Assembly (NCBI GenBank): GCA_031969915.1
Contig: DALYJJ010000005.1
Span: 15,089-79,088 of the forward strand
Reading direction: 5' to 3'
Source of the DNA: DALYJJ01 sp031969915
Lineage (GTDB): Bacteria > Acidobacteriota > Terriglobia > Bryobacterales > Bryobacteraceae
DNA: 64,000 nt
The translations under genes were made by a program, and so were the position numbers. The notes under the pieces are model-generated. The model made no database searches, had not been told where the DNA came from, and saw nothing but the letters and a program-made list of their open reading frames with translations. The stretch's first letter is position 1, and each line of letters begins with the position of its first letter. Below, piece by piece: positions 1 through 8,674 of the stretch.

Positions 1-512
1 GCGTCGATCCCCGGAACCGAGAGCAACTCGTCCCGCATGTCGATCGCCTTCTGCGTTTCGATCTGCAGCACCACCAGCACGTTTTCGTTCATGTGCGCGC
101 CGATCTGCGGGATGGTCACCGCTTCGTGGTCCACGTGTAGAGGGGTGAGCCCGAACCCGCGCACTCCTTCGGGCGGGAACTTCGTCCAACTCACGGCGCG
201 CTCGAGCAGCTTCACATCTTCCACACGCGGGAAGATCACTCCCCACCCGCCGCAGTCGAGCGCCCTCGAAATCAGGCTGTACTGCAGATCCGGCACGCGC
301 ACGATCGGCGCCAAGCCATACAACGCGGAGGTCCGGCACACTTCGTAGACCGTCTCAATGTCGTAGCAGCCGTGCTCGGTGTCGATGAACGCCCACTGGA
401 ATCCGGCCGCGGCCAGGATCCGCCCGACATCGGCGGACCGCAACATCCCATACGAAGTGCCGAGCTGCACCTTGCCCTGCTTGAGGGCCTGCTTCACGTG
501 ATTCGGTTTCAT
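1..512 (-). CDS. HpcH/HpaI aldolase family protein (3' part cut by window edge)
   Basis: Reading the minus strand from the ATG at 512 gives an open frame to the window edge (about 170 residues). It has the class II pyruvate-aldolase signature: IDTEHG near residue 44, where His and Glu act in base catalysis and metal contact, then FPRVED and QIET further on. The family (HpaI, RhmA) cleaves or forms 2-keto-3-deoxy acids with pyruvate as one product. Substrate cannot be told from this part; 2-keto-3-deoxyrhamnonate or 4-hydroxy-2-oxoheptanedioate are the usual ones, and sugar-acid catabolism would fit the enolase-superfamily dehydratase further on. The start lies 17 nt beyond the bshC stop and both genes are on the minus strand, so they may be co-transcribed. 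The C-terminal third or more is missing. Confidence 0.85.
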   Translation of the reverse strand, partial: MKPNHVKQALKQGKVQLGTSYGMLRSADVGRILAAAGFQWAFIDTEHGCYDIETVYEVCRTSALYGLAPIVRVPDLQYSLISRALDCGGWGVIFPRVEDVKLLERAVSWTKFPPEGVRGFGLTPLHVDHEAVTIPQIGAHMNENVLVVLQIETQKAIDMRDELLSVPGID

Positions 513-528
513 GGAAGCTGAGATGGTA

Positions 529-2106
529 TCAGACCATCAGCACCACGTGGTCGGGGCAGTCCAGGTGGACGTTCTCATAAACGCGATCCAGCAACTCGAA
601 GCCGTGCCGCGCAAGCAGCGGCAGGATGCTGTAGAAACGCTCCTGCAGATGCTTGTTCGGATACAGCAGCCCGGCCAACGAAGAGGCCGCCGCGGAGGCG
701 CGCTCATCGCGCCGCAACGCCTCGCGCGCCGCCTTCTTGCGGTTCTTCTCGAGTTGATAGCGGATCTTGGCGCGGCTTTTGTCGAGCGCCGCCGCCAGGG
801 TCGGATCGAACGAAACCAGATCCCCGCGCAGTTTGTCGATCTCGCTGTCCACGGCCCGTTCCACGTGCGTGAAGCGCTGCTCCAGGTGGGCCGGAATCAA
901 GGCTCGCGCCACGCGTTCACGCAACGCCTCCTCGCCATGCAACACGGCGTCGAAGTTCAGGTCGAATCGCTGCATCAGCTTCGCCGCGGTCGCGTCCAAC
1001 AGGCTGAAACCGGCGCGCGGCGGCAGCACCGGCATGCGGCCCAGCAGCCGCCGGTACAGCACCTCGGATTGGGCGAAATAGGCGATCTCCGCCGGTCCAC
1101 CGCAGTAGGCCAGCGTCGGCAATATGTAGTCCTGGACCACCGGCCGCAGCAGCGCGTTGGGCGACAGATGGTCCGCCTGCGCCTGCAATTCCCCGGTCCC
1201 GAATCGCCGGTCGCGCGCCGAGTAGCCGTCTTCATGACGCCGCAGCGCGATGCGGCGCGCCCCGTCCAGCAGAAACACGAGCGAAGTGTCTGGCTCCAGG
1301 TGCACCTGCGCGTGATAGCCCGCCGCCTCCAACTCACGGTTCCGGTTCAGCAGCGCCGCGCTGAGCTCCGGGGCGCGCTCCAGCGCTTGCCGCAGCAGGG
1401 GTGCGGCCAGGCTGCGAATCGCAGGCTCCAGCGGATCGACGAACAGAAACCCATAACCGGAGAGCAGCCGCCGCATCAGCCCGGCGAACGAAGACGCCAT
1501 CGTCTCGCCTTCGCGGTAGGCCTCCTCCACCATTTCCACCACCGGCTCGCCGAACGGAAACGGCTCCAGCACGCGGCGCAGATCGGCGATGGGAATGTCG
1601 CGCAACCGCTCCGGACCCACCGGCCCGTCACCGCCGGTGCGCCCCGGGAGTCGCAGGGCCATGGGATGGTTGCGCTCGTCGAACACCCACGCGTGATCCA
1701 CCTCGGCGAAGTCATGGTCCTCGGACGCGAGCCAGAACACCGGTACGGCCGGGATCCCCTGCTCGTTCAGCCGCTGCGTCAGACGAGCCGCCGTCAGCGC
1801 CTTGTAGAGCGTGTAGGCCGGGCCCGAGAACAGACCCACCTGCTGGCCGGTGACCACCGCCACCGTCCCGCGCAGTTCCAGCAGATCCAGCGACCGGCTC
1901 GGCGGGTTCTGTTCCCGCAACGCGGTCACCAGCGCCGAGCGGCGCTCCTCTGGAAACTCGATCCCCGCCGCCGCCTGACGGTACGAAGCCTCTTCGAACG
2001 GCGCATGGTCGTAGAACTTCCGAACGCGATCGAAACGGTAGAGGTAGTCGGCAAACAGAGCCGTGGTGTTCGGAAGTTCAGTGTGCCGGAGACAGTAGGA
2101 TTCCAT
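529..2106 (-). CDS. bshC: Bacillithiol biosynthesis cysteine-adding enzyme BshC
   Basis: BshC catalyses the last step of bacillithiol synthesis, adding cysteine to glucosaminyl-malate. The 525-residue product has the family hallmarks: VTGQQVGLFSGPAYTLYKAL and WLASEDHDFAEVDH in the Rossmann-like core, then a long helical arm rich in Arg/Glu near residues 400-490, and a C-terminal segment ending CPDHVVLMV. Length matches the family (about 530-540). I chose the ATG at 2106 because the preceding in-frame residues from 2187 are unlike the family, whose members begin near here. The gene lies downstream of the ADOP permease on the same strand but with a 120-nt gap. It implies the organism uses bacillithiol as a low-molecular-weight thiol; bshA and bshB are not in the window. 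Confidence 0.93.
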   Translation of the reverse strand: MESYCLRHTELPNTTALFADYLYRFDRVRKFYDHAPFEEASYRQAAAGIEFPEERRSALVTALREQNPPSRSLDLLELRGTVAVVTGQQVGLFSGPAYTLYKALTAARLTQRLNEQGIPAVPVFWLASEDHDFAEVDHAWVFDERNHPMALRLPGRTGGDGPVGPERLRDIPIADLRRVLEPFPFGEPVVEMVEEAYREGETMASSFAGLMRRLLSGYGFLFVDPLEPAIRSLAAPLLRQALERAPELSAALLNRNRELEAAGYHAQVHLEPDTSLVFLLDGARRIALRRHEDGYSARDRRFGTGELQAQADHLSPNALLRPVVQDYILPTLAYCGGPAEIAYFAQSEVLYRRLLGRMPVLPPRAGFSLLDATAAKLMQRFDLNFDAVLHGEEALRERVARALIPAHLEQRFTHVERAVDSEIDKLRGDLVSFDPTLAAALDKSRAKIRYQLEKNRKKAAREALRRDERASAAASSLAGLLYPNKHLQERFYSILPLLARHGFELLDRVYENVHLDCPDHVVLMV

Positions 2107-2163
2107 GCCGGGTTGAATGCGCCAGTTATCGACCCAAGGGTAACAGATGCCGCTCAGCCCCAA

Positions 2164-2206
2164 AAAGTCACAGATGTTACCTTCCAAAGCGCCCCGCTTG
2201 GGTCAA
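2164..2206 (+). repeat. Diverged 43-bp repeat, copy 1
   Basis: This intergenic stretch between bshC and the ADOP gene matches 5211-5253 at 34 of 43 positions without gaps. Shared blocks are AAAGTC, AGATG, TACCTTC, GCCCCGC and GGGT. On the plus strand the TACCTT resembles a -10 box, but no sizeable plus-strand gene follows. Function unknown. Confidence 0.5.
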
Positions 2207-2228
2207 TGCACCGCGCGTTGGACCCCGG

Positions 2229-4796
2229 TCACTCACTCTTCACGATTGTGCCCGGCTGAAGCCGCAGTACACGGCTCGCCGGCGGAATCGCGGCCGCCAA
2301 CGCTACGAGGAGGACGATCCCGGAACTCCCCGCCATTGCCGGCCATGACCACGGCGTGAACGCCGCCTGCTTCCCCGCGGCCACCCACGCCAGCGGGACC
2401 GCAATCGCGAATCCGATCCCCAATCCGAGCAACGCCTGCCGCGTTGCGCCCGCCAGGGTGGTGAGGAACAGCCGCTCCGGCCCCGCCCCCAGCGCCATCC
2501 GGATCGCCAACTCCCGCATCCGCCGCGAGAACAACGCCGCCGCGATGCCGTGCAGCCCCGCCGCTGTCAGCGCCAGTGCCAGCAGCCCAAGGGCGTAGAA
2601 ACTCCGCGTGCTCGCCCGCTCCACAAACAACGAGTCCAGGAAGTGCTGCCGCAGCGTCCGCGGCGCCAGCACGGTCAGCCCGGGCTGCGCCGCCGCCAGC
2701 TCCGTGCGCAGCACGCCCAACCACCCTTCCGGGTCTCCGTGCGTCTCAATCGCGAACGTCAGCTCCCCTCGCGACGACAGAAACACGCCTCGCGGCCGCC
2801 GGACTTCCTGGACCGAGCTCACCGGCGTGTCCTCCACCACCCCGACAATCGTGCGCAACTGCCCGTCGAACCGCGCCTGCCGTCCCAGGACGTTGCCCGT
2901 AGGCTCCATCAGCCGCGCCAGCGCCTCATTCACCAACACTCCGTTCTGATCCGTCGCCACCAGGTCGCGCCCCGCGCGGAACCGCAGCCCCAGCAACGTG
3001 CAGAACCCCGGGCCCGCCGAGCCCCCTCGGATCTCCCGCTCCCCGGCGAGTCCGGGCGCCTCCAGGCGAACCACCGGTCCCGCGATGCCCGACAGCGGCA
3101 CCGTTACTCCATACGCCGCGCGCCGCACGCCGGGAATCGCCGCCAGCCGCCGCGCCACCGCTTCCGCGTCCAGGAACGCAGGAGACCCGTCCTCAGAGGT
3201 CGCCAACGCCATCGCCAGCGCCACGGGCCGCCGGGTGTCGAAGCCCGGGTCCATGCGCTCCGCCGCGGAGAGCGAGTGCAGCAGCGCGCCCGCCGCGAAC
3301 AGCAATACCTCCGCCACCGCCACCTGACTCACGATCAGCACGCTGCGGATCGGCACGCGAGCGTGAAACACGCGCATCGAGAGATCCCGCCGCAAGCCCG
3401 AAAGCATGTCCGTGCGCGAGGCGCGCCAAGCCGGAACCGCACCGAACGCGATGGCGCTGAACACCGCCAGCAACCCTGTGTACCACCACACTCGCGCCGA
3501 CAGCGCGAAGTCGAACGTCAGCGGTACCGGCAGCGAGGGGAACGCCTCCGGCAGCAGGCGGATCAGGAGCCGCGAAGCCGCCAACCCCACCGCCGCTGCG
3601 ATTGCCGAAAGCGCCGCGCTCTCCACCATCCACTCCCGTATCAGCCGGCCTCTCGGTGCGCCCAGCGATTGCCGGATTGCCGTCTCGTGCCGCCGCTCCT
3701 CCGCGCGCGCCAGCAGAACTCCAGATACGTTCGCGCACGCCACCGCCAGCACCAGCCCGAGCAGGGAGACGCCGATGAAGGCGATGTTCCGGTTGCCAAG
3801 CCGCCGCTCGGCCAAACGGTCGTAAATCCATGGCGCGAGCGGCGCTCCCGCCGTGACCGGCATTTCCCGATACACCGACTCCACTTCCGCCGCCGCCCGA
3901 GCCTCGCCGCTCCCAGGTTCCAACCGCGCCCACACCGTTCCGTCCCGGTTGTCACGGCGCTCAATCATCGGACGGAACGCCGGGTGTGCCTCCATCCATC
4001 GCTCGATGCCGATCCACAGGTCTGCCGGCGGTACGCCATCCATCCCTTGAAAGCCGGCCATCGCCACGCCCTGAATGGAGAACGGCTGGCCTGAAACCAG
4101 CAGCGTCCGGCCGATCGCGTCCGCGCGGCCTTCGAGCGTGCGCATCCAGAAACTGTGGCTCACCACGACGCCCGGGCGGTCGGTCGTCAGCCCCGGGCCC
4201 AGGTGCAGCGTAAGACCCAGCAGCGTGAAATAGCCGTCGCTCACCAGATTTGCGAAGGTCAGCGTGCGGCGGCCGTTCACCGCCACGAACGCGCCCTGCT
4301 TGCGCTGGAACGCCACACCCTGAAACGTTTTCAGGGTCCTCTGTAGATCCAGGAACTCGGGGTATGAGAGGTTCACGGAACGCCGTTCGCTCCCCGGCGT
4401 GGTCTCCCGCAGCCGGATCTCGCGGAGCGTCTCCGGCCGGGCCACCGGCGCGGGCGTCAGCAGCAGCCGGTCCATCACCGAGAACAGCGTCAGGTTCGGC
4501 GCCAGCGCCAGCGCCAGCGATACCACCGCGAGCGCCGCCGTGCCCGGCGACCGGGCCATCCGCCGCAGCGCATGCCGCACATCTCCGCCAAGCGTGTCCA
4601 GCCACACCCACGTCCACGCCGCGCGTGCGTCTTCCCGTACCCTCCCGGCATTGCCGAACTTCCGCAGCGCGGCGTAGCGCGCCTCCTCGGGCCGCATCCC
4701 CCGGGCGATGTTCTCATCCGTCTCCAGAGCCAGGTGATGCTCGATGTCCCGCTCCAGTGACCGTTCCCTCTCTTCCGCTCGCCGCCGCCAGAACAT
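2229..4796 (-). CDS. ADOP family duplicated permease (FtsX/MacB-like)
   Basis: An 855-residue membrane protein of the acidobacterial duplicated orphan permease family. The N-terminus is a cytoplasmic helical segment (RRRAEERERSLERDIEHHL ... MRPEEARYAALRKFGN) typical of this family, followed by a TM helix near residues 88-110, a periplasmic MacB-type domain, three TM helices around 330-470 (first FtsX module), then a second periplasmic domain and a second FtsX module in the last 120 residues. The family resembles the permease part of MacB exporters but is encoded without its own ATPase, so the transported substrate and energy source are unknown. It starts 3 nt after the stop of a PadR regulator, the standard acidobacterial pairing, which implies control by that repressor. 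Confidence 0.95.
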   Translation of the reverse strand: MFWRRRAEERERSLERDIEHHLALETDENIARGMRPEEARYAALRKFGNAGRVREDARAAWTWVWLDTLGGDVRHALRRMARSPGTAALAVVSLALALAPNLTLFSVMDRLLLTPAPVARPETLREIRLRETTPGSERRSVNLSYPEFLDLQRTLKTFQGVAFQRKQGAFVAVNGRRTLTFANLVSDGYFTLLGLTLHLGPGLTTDRPGVVVSHSFWMRTLEGRADAIGRTLLVSGQPFSIQGVAMAGFQGMDGVPPADLWIGIERWMEAHPAFRPMIERRDNRDGTVWARLEPGSGEARAAAEVESVYREMPVTAGAPLAPWIYDRLAERRLGNRNIAFIGVSLLGLVLAVACANVSGVLLARAEERRHETAIRQSLGAPRGRLIREWMVESAALSAIAAAVGLAASRLLIRLLPEAFPSLPVPLTFDFALSARVWWYTGLLAVFSAIAFGAVPAWRASRTDMLSGLRRDLSMRVFHARVPIRSVLIVSQVAVAEVLLFAAGALLHSLSAAERMDPGFDTRRPVALAMALATSEDGSPAFLDAEAVARRLAAIPGVRRAAYGVTVPLSGIAGPVVRLEAPGLAGEREIRGGSAGPGFCTLLGLRFRAGRDLVATDQNGVLVNEALARLMEPTGNVLGRQARFDGQLRTIVGVVEDTPVSSVQEVRRPRGVFLSSRGELTFAIETHGDPEGWLGVLRTELAAAQPGLTVLAPRTLRQHFLDSLFVERASTRSFYALGLLALALTAAGLHGIAAALFSRRMRELAIRMALGAGPERLFLTTLAGATRQALLGLGIGFAIAVPLAWVAAGKQAAFTPWSWPAMAGSSGIVLLVALAAAIPPASRVLRLQPGTIVKSE

Positions 4797-4799
4797 CTC

Positions 4800-5165
4800 T
4801 CACCCTTCCTGTTCCCGCTCGCGCGCCGGATGCATGATCCGCGCCACGGCCGCCGAGAATTTCTCCCAGCGCCGGTTCTCCTCCCTCAACTGCCTCCGCC
4901 CCTTCGGCGTCAATTGGTAGAAGTTGGCGCGCCGGTTGTTCTCTGATATCCCCTCCGACGAGCGAATCCACCCCCGCTCGATGAGCCGGTGCAGCGCCGG
5001 GTACAACGAGCCCTGCTCCACCTGCAGCACATCGTCCGAGTTCCGCTCGATCGCCTTGGCGATCGCATGCCCGTGCGCCGCTCCCGCCGCCAGCGTCCGC
5101 AGGATCAGCATGTCCAGCGTCCCCTGCAACAACTCCAGCCGCTCGCGCTCTTCTTTAGTAGACAT
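4800..5165 (-). CDS. PadR family transcriptional regulator
   Basis: The 121-residue product is a PadR-type winged helix: LLQGTLDMLILRTLAAGAAH (helix 1 start), GHAIAKAIE, then the wing region VEQGSLYPALHRLIERGWI and YQLTPKGRRQL, with a short C-terminal dimerisation helix. Such proteins repress adjacent genes until a ligand or stress releases them. The gene is directly upstream of the ADOP permease on the same strand (3-nt gap), so it most likely controls that operon and itself. Its start region is divergent from cyaY, with 96 nt between the start codons. Confidence 0.95.
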   Translation of the reverse strand: MSTKEERERLELLQGTLDMLILRTLAAGAAHGHAIAKAIERNSDDVLQVEQGSLYPALHRLIERGWIRSSEGISENNRRANFYQLTPKGRRQLREENRRWEKFSAAVARIMHPAREREQEG

Positions 5166-5210
5166 TCTAGGTGAATCCTACGGCGGGCCGTCGCCGTTGT
5201 CAAGCCGTCG

Positions 5211-5253
5211 AAAGTCGTAGATGCTACCTTCAAGAGAGCCCCGCAGGGGTGAA
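5211..5253 (+). repeat. Diverged 43-bp repeat, copy 2, in the cyaY leader
   Basis: Partner of 2164-2206 (34/43 identical). Here it sits just before cyaY. It holds a TACCTT box at 5225-5230 and two mutually exclusive short stems: CCTTCA (5227-5232) with TGAAGG (5250-5255), enclosing CCCC/GGGG; or GAGCC (5236-5240) with GGCTC (5254-5258). Either would cover the AAGG at 5252-5255, 6 nt before the cyaY start. Confidence 0.45.
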
Positions 5254-5261
5254 GGCTCCTC

Positions 5262-5594
5262 ATGTTGGACGAACAGGAATTCAAAAGCCGCGCCGACGAG
5301 GCGCTTCAGGAGATCTGCGAGGCGGTGAACGAGGCCGCGGAGGACTACGAGGGATTCGAGGCGGATTTTTCGAGCGGCGCCCTCGCCGTCGAATTCGATG
5401 CGCCGCCCGCCAAGTTCGTGGTCAGCCCGAACACCCCCGTGCGCCAGGTCTGGGTTTCCGCGCACACCAGGAGCTTCAAACTCGACTGGAACGCCGAGCG
5501 CGAGGAATTCGTTTTCGCCGAGACGAATCAAACGCTCCTCGAACTCATCGAGTGGGCGATCGGCAAACAGATCGGCAGGGAGGTCGTCCTCTGA
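5262..5594 (+). CDS. cyaY: Iron donor protein CyaY (bacterial frataxin)
   Basis: A 110-residue frataxin-like protein. The acidic first helix (EEICEAVNEAAEDYEG region, many Glu/Asp) is the iron-binding surface, and the sheet carries the conserved blocks ALAVEF, FVVSPNTPVRQVWVSA and SFKLDW. Frataxins bind iron and modulate the cysteine desulfurase in Fe-S cluster assembly. Length is normal for the family (105-110). It precedes hemW by 46 nt on the same strand, so iron and haem functions are grouped. The leader contains the second copy of a diverged repeat with possible hairpins over an AAGG ribosome-binding site. Confidence 0.9.
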   Translation: MLDEQEFKSRADEALQEICEAVNEAAEDYEGFEADFSSGALAVEFDAPPAKFVVSPNTPVRQVWVSAHTRSFKLDWNAEREEFVFAETNQTLLELIEWAIGKQIGREVVL

Positions 5595-5640
5595 CCGCGG
5601 CGCGGCATACCCGGCGCGCCCGCCCCACACGAATCCCCTG

Positions 5641-6738
5641 ATGCCCGGCGTCTACCTGTCCTATCCGTTCTGCGCGCAGAAGTGCACCTACTGCAACTTC
5701 GCCTCGGGCGTTCTGCCGCGCGAACTGGAGCCCGTGTACCGCGAGGCCCTGCGGGCCGAGATCGCCGCGCACCGTTGGTCCTGGACGCCGGAAACGGTGT
5801 ACCTCGGAGGCGGCACGCCCAGCCAGATGGATCCTGCCGCGCTCGCCGGCCTGATCGATGCCATCCCAGGCCGCCCGTGGCGCGAAGCGACCATCGAAGC
5901 CGCGCCGGGCACGGTGACACCGGAGGTCGCCGCCGCCTGGCGCGCGGCCGGTATCACCAGGGTCAGCCTGGGCGTGCAGAGCTTTGTCCCCCGCGAACTC
6001 GCCCGCACCGGCCGAAAGCACACCGCCGGGATCGTCGAGCGGGAAACCGCCACCCTGCTCGCCGCCGGCATTGCGGAGATCAACATCGACCTCATCGCCG
6101 GCCTTCCGGCGCAAACCGCGGAAACCTGGAACGAGTCCTTGGACTGGATCGAACGGCTCGCTCCCGCGCACGTTTCCGTGTACATGCTCGAGGTGGACGA
6201 AGACAGCCGCCTGGGCCAGGAAGTTCTTCTGAACGGCCAGCGGTACGGCGCGCCCGAGGTCCCCGGCGACGAGCGCATCGCGGCGTTCTATGAGACCGCG
6301 GTGGCGCGCCTGGAGTCGCTCGGCATCGCCCGCTATGAGATCTCCAACTTCGCGCGGCCCGGTTCCGAGTCCCTACACAATCTGAAGTACTGGCGCCTGG
6401 AGCCCTATGTGGGCTTCGGCGCCGATGCGCATTCCTTCGATGGCGGTCTTCGCTCCCAGAACGTCGAGTCCGTTCAGGACTACGTCACCCGCTATCGCGA
6501 GGGCCGGCCGCCGATCGAGGAGTCGACGCCCGCCCGGCTGGAGGAAGAGCGGTTCTTCGTCGGCCTGCGCCTCACTGAGGGCATCCACCCCGAGCCCGCC
6601 GAATGGGACCGCTTCGCCGCCCCCATTCGCCGCTTCCTCGATCTCGGCCTCCTCGCCTCCGACGGCGCCGCCCTCCGGCTGACTCCCCGCGGCGTCCTGC
6701 TTTCGAACGAAGTCTTCCAGGAGTTTCTTGCCGCATGA
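5641..6738 (+). CDS. hemW: Radical SAM family haem chaperone HemW
   Basis: A 365-residue radical SAM protein with Cys11, Cys15 and Cys18 (CAQKCTYC) binding the [4Fe-4S] cluster, followed by the conserved YLGGGTPS and the EISNFARPGSESLHNLKYW segment typical of HemW. Once annotated as oxygen-independent coproporphyrinogen oxidase, HemW proteins instead bind haem and deliver it to apoproteins. The start at 5641 places the cysteine motif at the usual distance; a longer reading from 5398 would overlap cyaY and lacks family similarity. The stop overlaps the start of the threonine aldolase gene (ATGA), which indicates translational coupling. Confidence 0.92.
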   Translation: MPGVYLSYPFCAQKCTYCNFASGVLPRELEPVYREALRAEIAAHRWSWTPETVYLGGGTPSQMDPAALAGLIDAIPGRPWREATIEAAPGTVTPEVAAAWRAAGITRVSLGVQSFVPRELARTGRKHTAGIVERETATLLAAGIAEINIDLIAGLPAQTAETWNESLDWIERLAPAHVSVYMLEVDEDSRLGQEVLLNGQRYGAPEVPGDERIAAFYETAVARLESLGIARYEISNFARPGSESLHNLKYWRLEPYVGFGADAHSFDGGLRSQNVESVQDYVTRYREGRPPIEESTPARLEEERFFVGLRLTEGIHPEPAEWDRFAAPIRRFLDLGLLASDGAALRLTPRGVLLSNEVFQEFLAA

Positions 6739-7757
6739 ACCCGCTTATCGACCTTCGCAGCGATACCGTGACCAAGCCGACACCCGCCATGCGCCGCGCC
6801 ATGGCCGAGGCGGAAGTAGGCGACGATGTCTATGGCGAAGACCCCACCGTCAATCGTCTGGAAGAGCGCGCCGCCGGGATTCTCGGTAAGGAGGCCGCGC
6901 TGTTCGTGCCCACGGGCACCATGGGCAACACCATTGCCATCAAGCTGCTGACCGAGCATGGACAGGAAGTGATCTGCGAGGCGCGCGGGCACCTGCTCAA
7001 CTACGAACTGGCCATGACCGCCTGGTTTGCGGGCTGCGTGATGCGCACCATCGCCTCGCCCGGCGGCCTTCTCACCTGGGAGCAGATCCGGCGCGAAGTC
7101 AAGCCGCTGGGACCGCACTGGGCGCCCACCGGATGCATCGAGATTGAGAATACGCACAACATGGCCGGCGGCACCGTGTATCGCCAGGACACGATCGATG
7201 AAATCTGTCTTGAGGCGCACCGCCTGGGGCTCAAGGTCCACATGGACGGAGCGCGCCTGTTCAACGCCGCCGCCGCCACCGGCTGTCCCGTGAAAACCAT
7301 CGTGCGCCCCGTCGATACAGTGATGTTCTGTCTCTCGAAGGGACTCGGCGCTCCGGTCGGTTCGATGCTCGCCGGGCCGCGCGAACTCATCGACAAGGGG
7401 CGGCTCTACCGGAAACGTCTCGGCGGCGGGATGCGCCAGGCGGGCGTGTTGGCCGCCGCCGGCCTCATCGCGCTCGAAGAGATGCCGCTGCGCCTTCACG
7501 AGGACCACGCCAACGCGCGGTTCCTGGCGGAAGGCCTGGCTCGCATCCCCGGCGTCTCGCTTGAGCCCGAGCATGTGGCCACGAACATCGTGATCTTCTC
7601 GGTCGCCGGCGCCCCCGCGCTCAGCTCCCGGCTCAAGCAGCGCGGCGTGCTCGCCAATCCGGTGAACTCCACCGAAATGCGCATGGTGACGCATTACGAC
7701 GTGGACCGCGCGGCGTGTGAGCGAGCCCTTGCGGCCGTGGAATCCGCGCTGTCGTAG
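6735..7757 (+). CDS. ltaE: Low-specificity L-threonine aldolase
   Basis: A 340-residue PLP enzyme of fold type I that splits L-threonine or allo-threonine into glycine and acetaldehyde. It begins with the family's IDLRSDTVTKPT, has GDDVYGEDPTVNRLE, the pyridine-contacting HMDGARLFNAA, and the Schiff-base lysine at residue 202 in CLSKGLGAPVGSML. The start ATG overlaps the hemW stop by the ATGA arrangement, so both are probably made from one mRNA. Length matches the family (330-350). Physiologically it could supply glycine for haem or one-carbon metabolism. Confidence 0.93.
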   Translation: MNPLIDLRSDTVTKPTPAMRRAMAEAEVGDDVYGEDPTVNRLEERAAGILGKEAALFVPTGTMGNTIAIKLLTEHGQEVICEARGHLLNYELAMTAWFAGCVMRTIASPGGLLTWEQIRREVKPLGPHWAPTGCIEIENTHNMAGGTVYRQDTIDEICLEAHRLGLKVHMDGARLFNAAAATGCPVKTIVRPVDTVMFCLSKGLGAPVGSMLAGPRELIDKGRLYRKRLGGGMRQAGVLAAAGLIALEEMPLRLHEDHANARFLAEGLARIPGVSLEPEHVATNIVIFSVAGAPALSSRLKQRGVLANPVNSTEMRMVTHYDVDRAACERALAAVESALS

Positions 7758-7779
7758 CGTCGGAGAGCAGGGGCCGCGC

Positions 7780-7785
7780 TACACT
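7780..7785 (+). promoter_or_regulatory. -10-like TACACT, 7 nt before the SDR start
   Basis: TACACT within GCTACACT lies 7 nt before the ATG at 7793. If it is the -10 box, transcription would begin at or next to the start codon, giving a leaderless or near-leaderless mRNA. The same layout recurs before several other genes here. Confidence 0.45.
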
Positions 7786-7792
7786 GCTACCG

Positions 7793-8623
7793 ATGCCCTT
7801 CCACCTTAACGGCAAGACCGCGCTGGTCACCGGCGCGGGCCGCGGCATTGGCCGCGAGATCGCGCGGCAGCTTTCGGCGGCCGGCGCGAACGTCTTCCTG
7901 AACGATCTCGACCCCGCCGTGGTGCGCGAGTCCGAACAGATCCTCACCGCCGGCGGCGGCCGGGCGGCGCATCTCGCCGGCGACCTCACCGATCCGTCCG
8001 TTCCTCAAGCGGTGGTGGATGGGGCGCTGGCCGCCTTCGGCTCGCTCGACATCATCGTCAACAACGCCGGCTATACCTGGGACAACGTCATTCAAAAGAT
8101 GTCCGACGAGCAGTTTTCGGCGATGCTCGACATCCACCTTGTCGCGCCCTTCCGCATCCTGCGCGCGGCCTCTTCATGGCTCCGCGAGAGCGCCAAGCGC
8201 GAAACCGCGGAAGGCCGCCGGGTGATGCGCAAAGTGGTGAACATCACTTCCATTTCCGGCACCGATGGCAACCCCGGCCAGGCCGGCTATTCGGCGGGCA
8301 AAGCCGGTGTCATCGGATTGACGAAGACGCTCGCCAAGGAGTGGGGCCGCTACAACGTGAACGTGAACGCGGTCGGCTTCGGCTTGATCGAAACCCGCTT
8401 GATCCAGCCGATCTCCGGCCAGCCGGCGACGATCGACATCAAGGGGCGCCAGATTGCCGTCGGCGTCCAAGCCAAGGTGTTGGAGTCGGTGAAACAGATG
8501 TGCCCGCTGGGCCGCCTGGGCACGCCCGAAGAAGCGGCCGGAGCGGTCCTCTTCTTCTGCTCGCCGCTTTCCGATTACGTCAGCGGCGAAGTCCTCATCG
8601 CCAGCGGCGGCGCGCACTTCTGA
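7793..8623 (+). CDS. SDR family NAD(P)-dependent oxidoreductase
   Basis: A 276-residue classical short-chain dehydrogenase. The NAD(P)-binding TGAGRGIG is at residues 13-20, NNAG near residue 86, the catalytic Ser in TSISG and the Tyr-Lys pair in YSAGKAG. It is FabG-like but longer than true FabG (about 245) owing to an insertion after the active site (IKGRQIAVGVQAKVLESVKQ), so the substrate is open; a 3-oxoacyl or polyol reductase role is plausible. It has its own upstream -10-like box and is followed by a convergent subtilisin gene; the two share a hairpin terminator region. Confidence 0.88.
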   Translation: MPFHLNGKTALVTGAGRGIGREIARQLSAAGANVFLNDLDPAVVRESEQILTAGGGRAAHLAGDLTDPSVPQAVVDGALAAFGSLDIIVNNAGYTWDNVIQKMSDEQFSAMLDIHLVAPFRILRAASSWLRESAKRETAEGRRVMRKVVNITSISGTDGNPGQAGYSAGKAGVIGLTKTLAKEWGRYNVNVNAVGFGLIETRLIQPISGQPATIDIKGRQIAVGVQAKVLESVKQMCPLGRLGTPEEAAGAVLFFCSPLSDYVSGEVLIASGGAHF

Positions 8624-8629
8624 AAAAAG

Positions 8630-8664
8630 AACGCGCCCCGGGGTGAGGGGCCCCGGGGCGCGTT
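8630..8664 (-). terminator. Intrinsic terminator of the subtilisin gene
   Basis: A perfect 14-bp inverted repeat (arms 8630-8643 and 8651-8664, 7-nt loop) lies 10 nt past the subtilisin stop. On the minus strand it is followed by a run of Ts (8623-8628), the normal layout of a Rho-independent terminator. It also sits directly after the SDR stop and may work in both directions, though the plus-strand side has no T run. Confidence 0.85.
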
Positions 8665-8674
8665 GCGGCTTCGG

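Noticed and set aside
511..2259. Long plus-strand open frame opposite bshC
   Set aside because: It is antisense to a clear BshC, is rich in Arg/Gln/His from mirrored codon bias, and matches no family.
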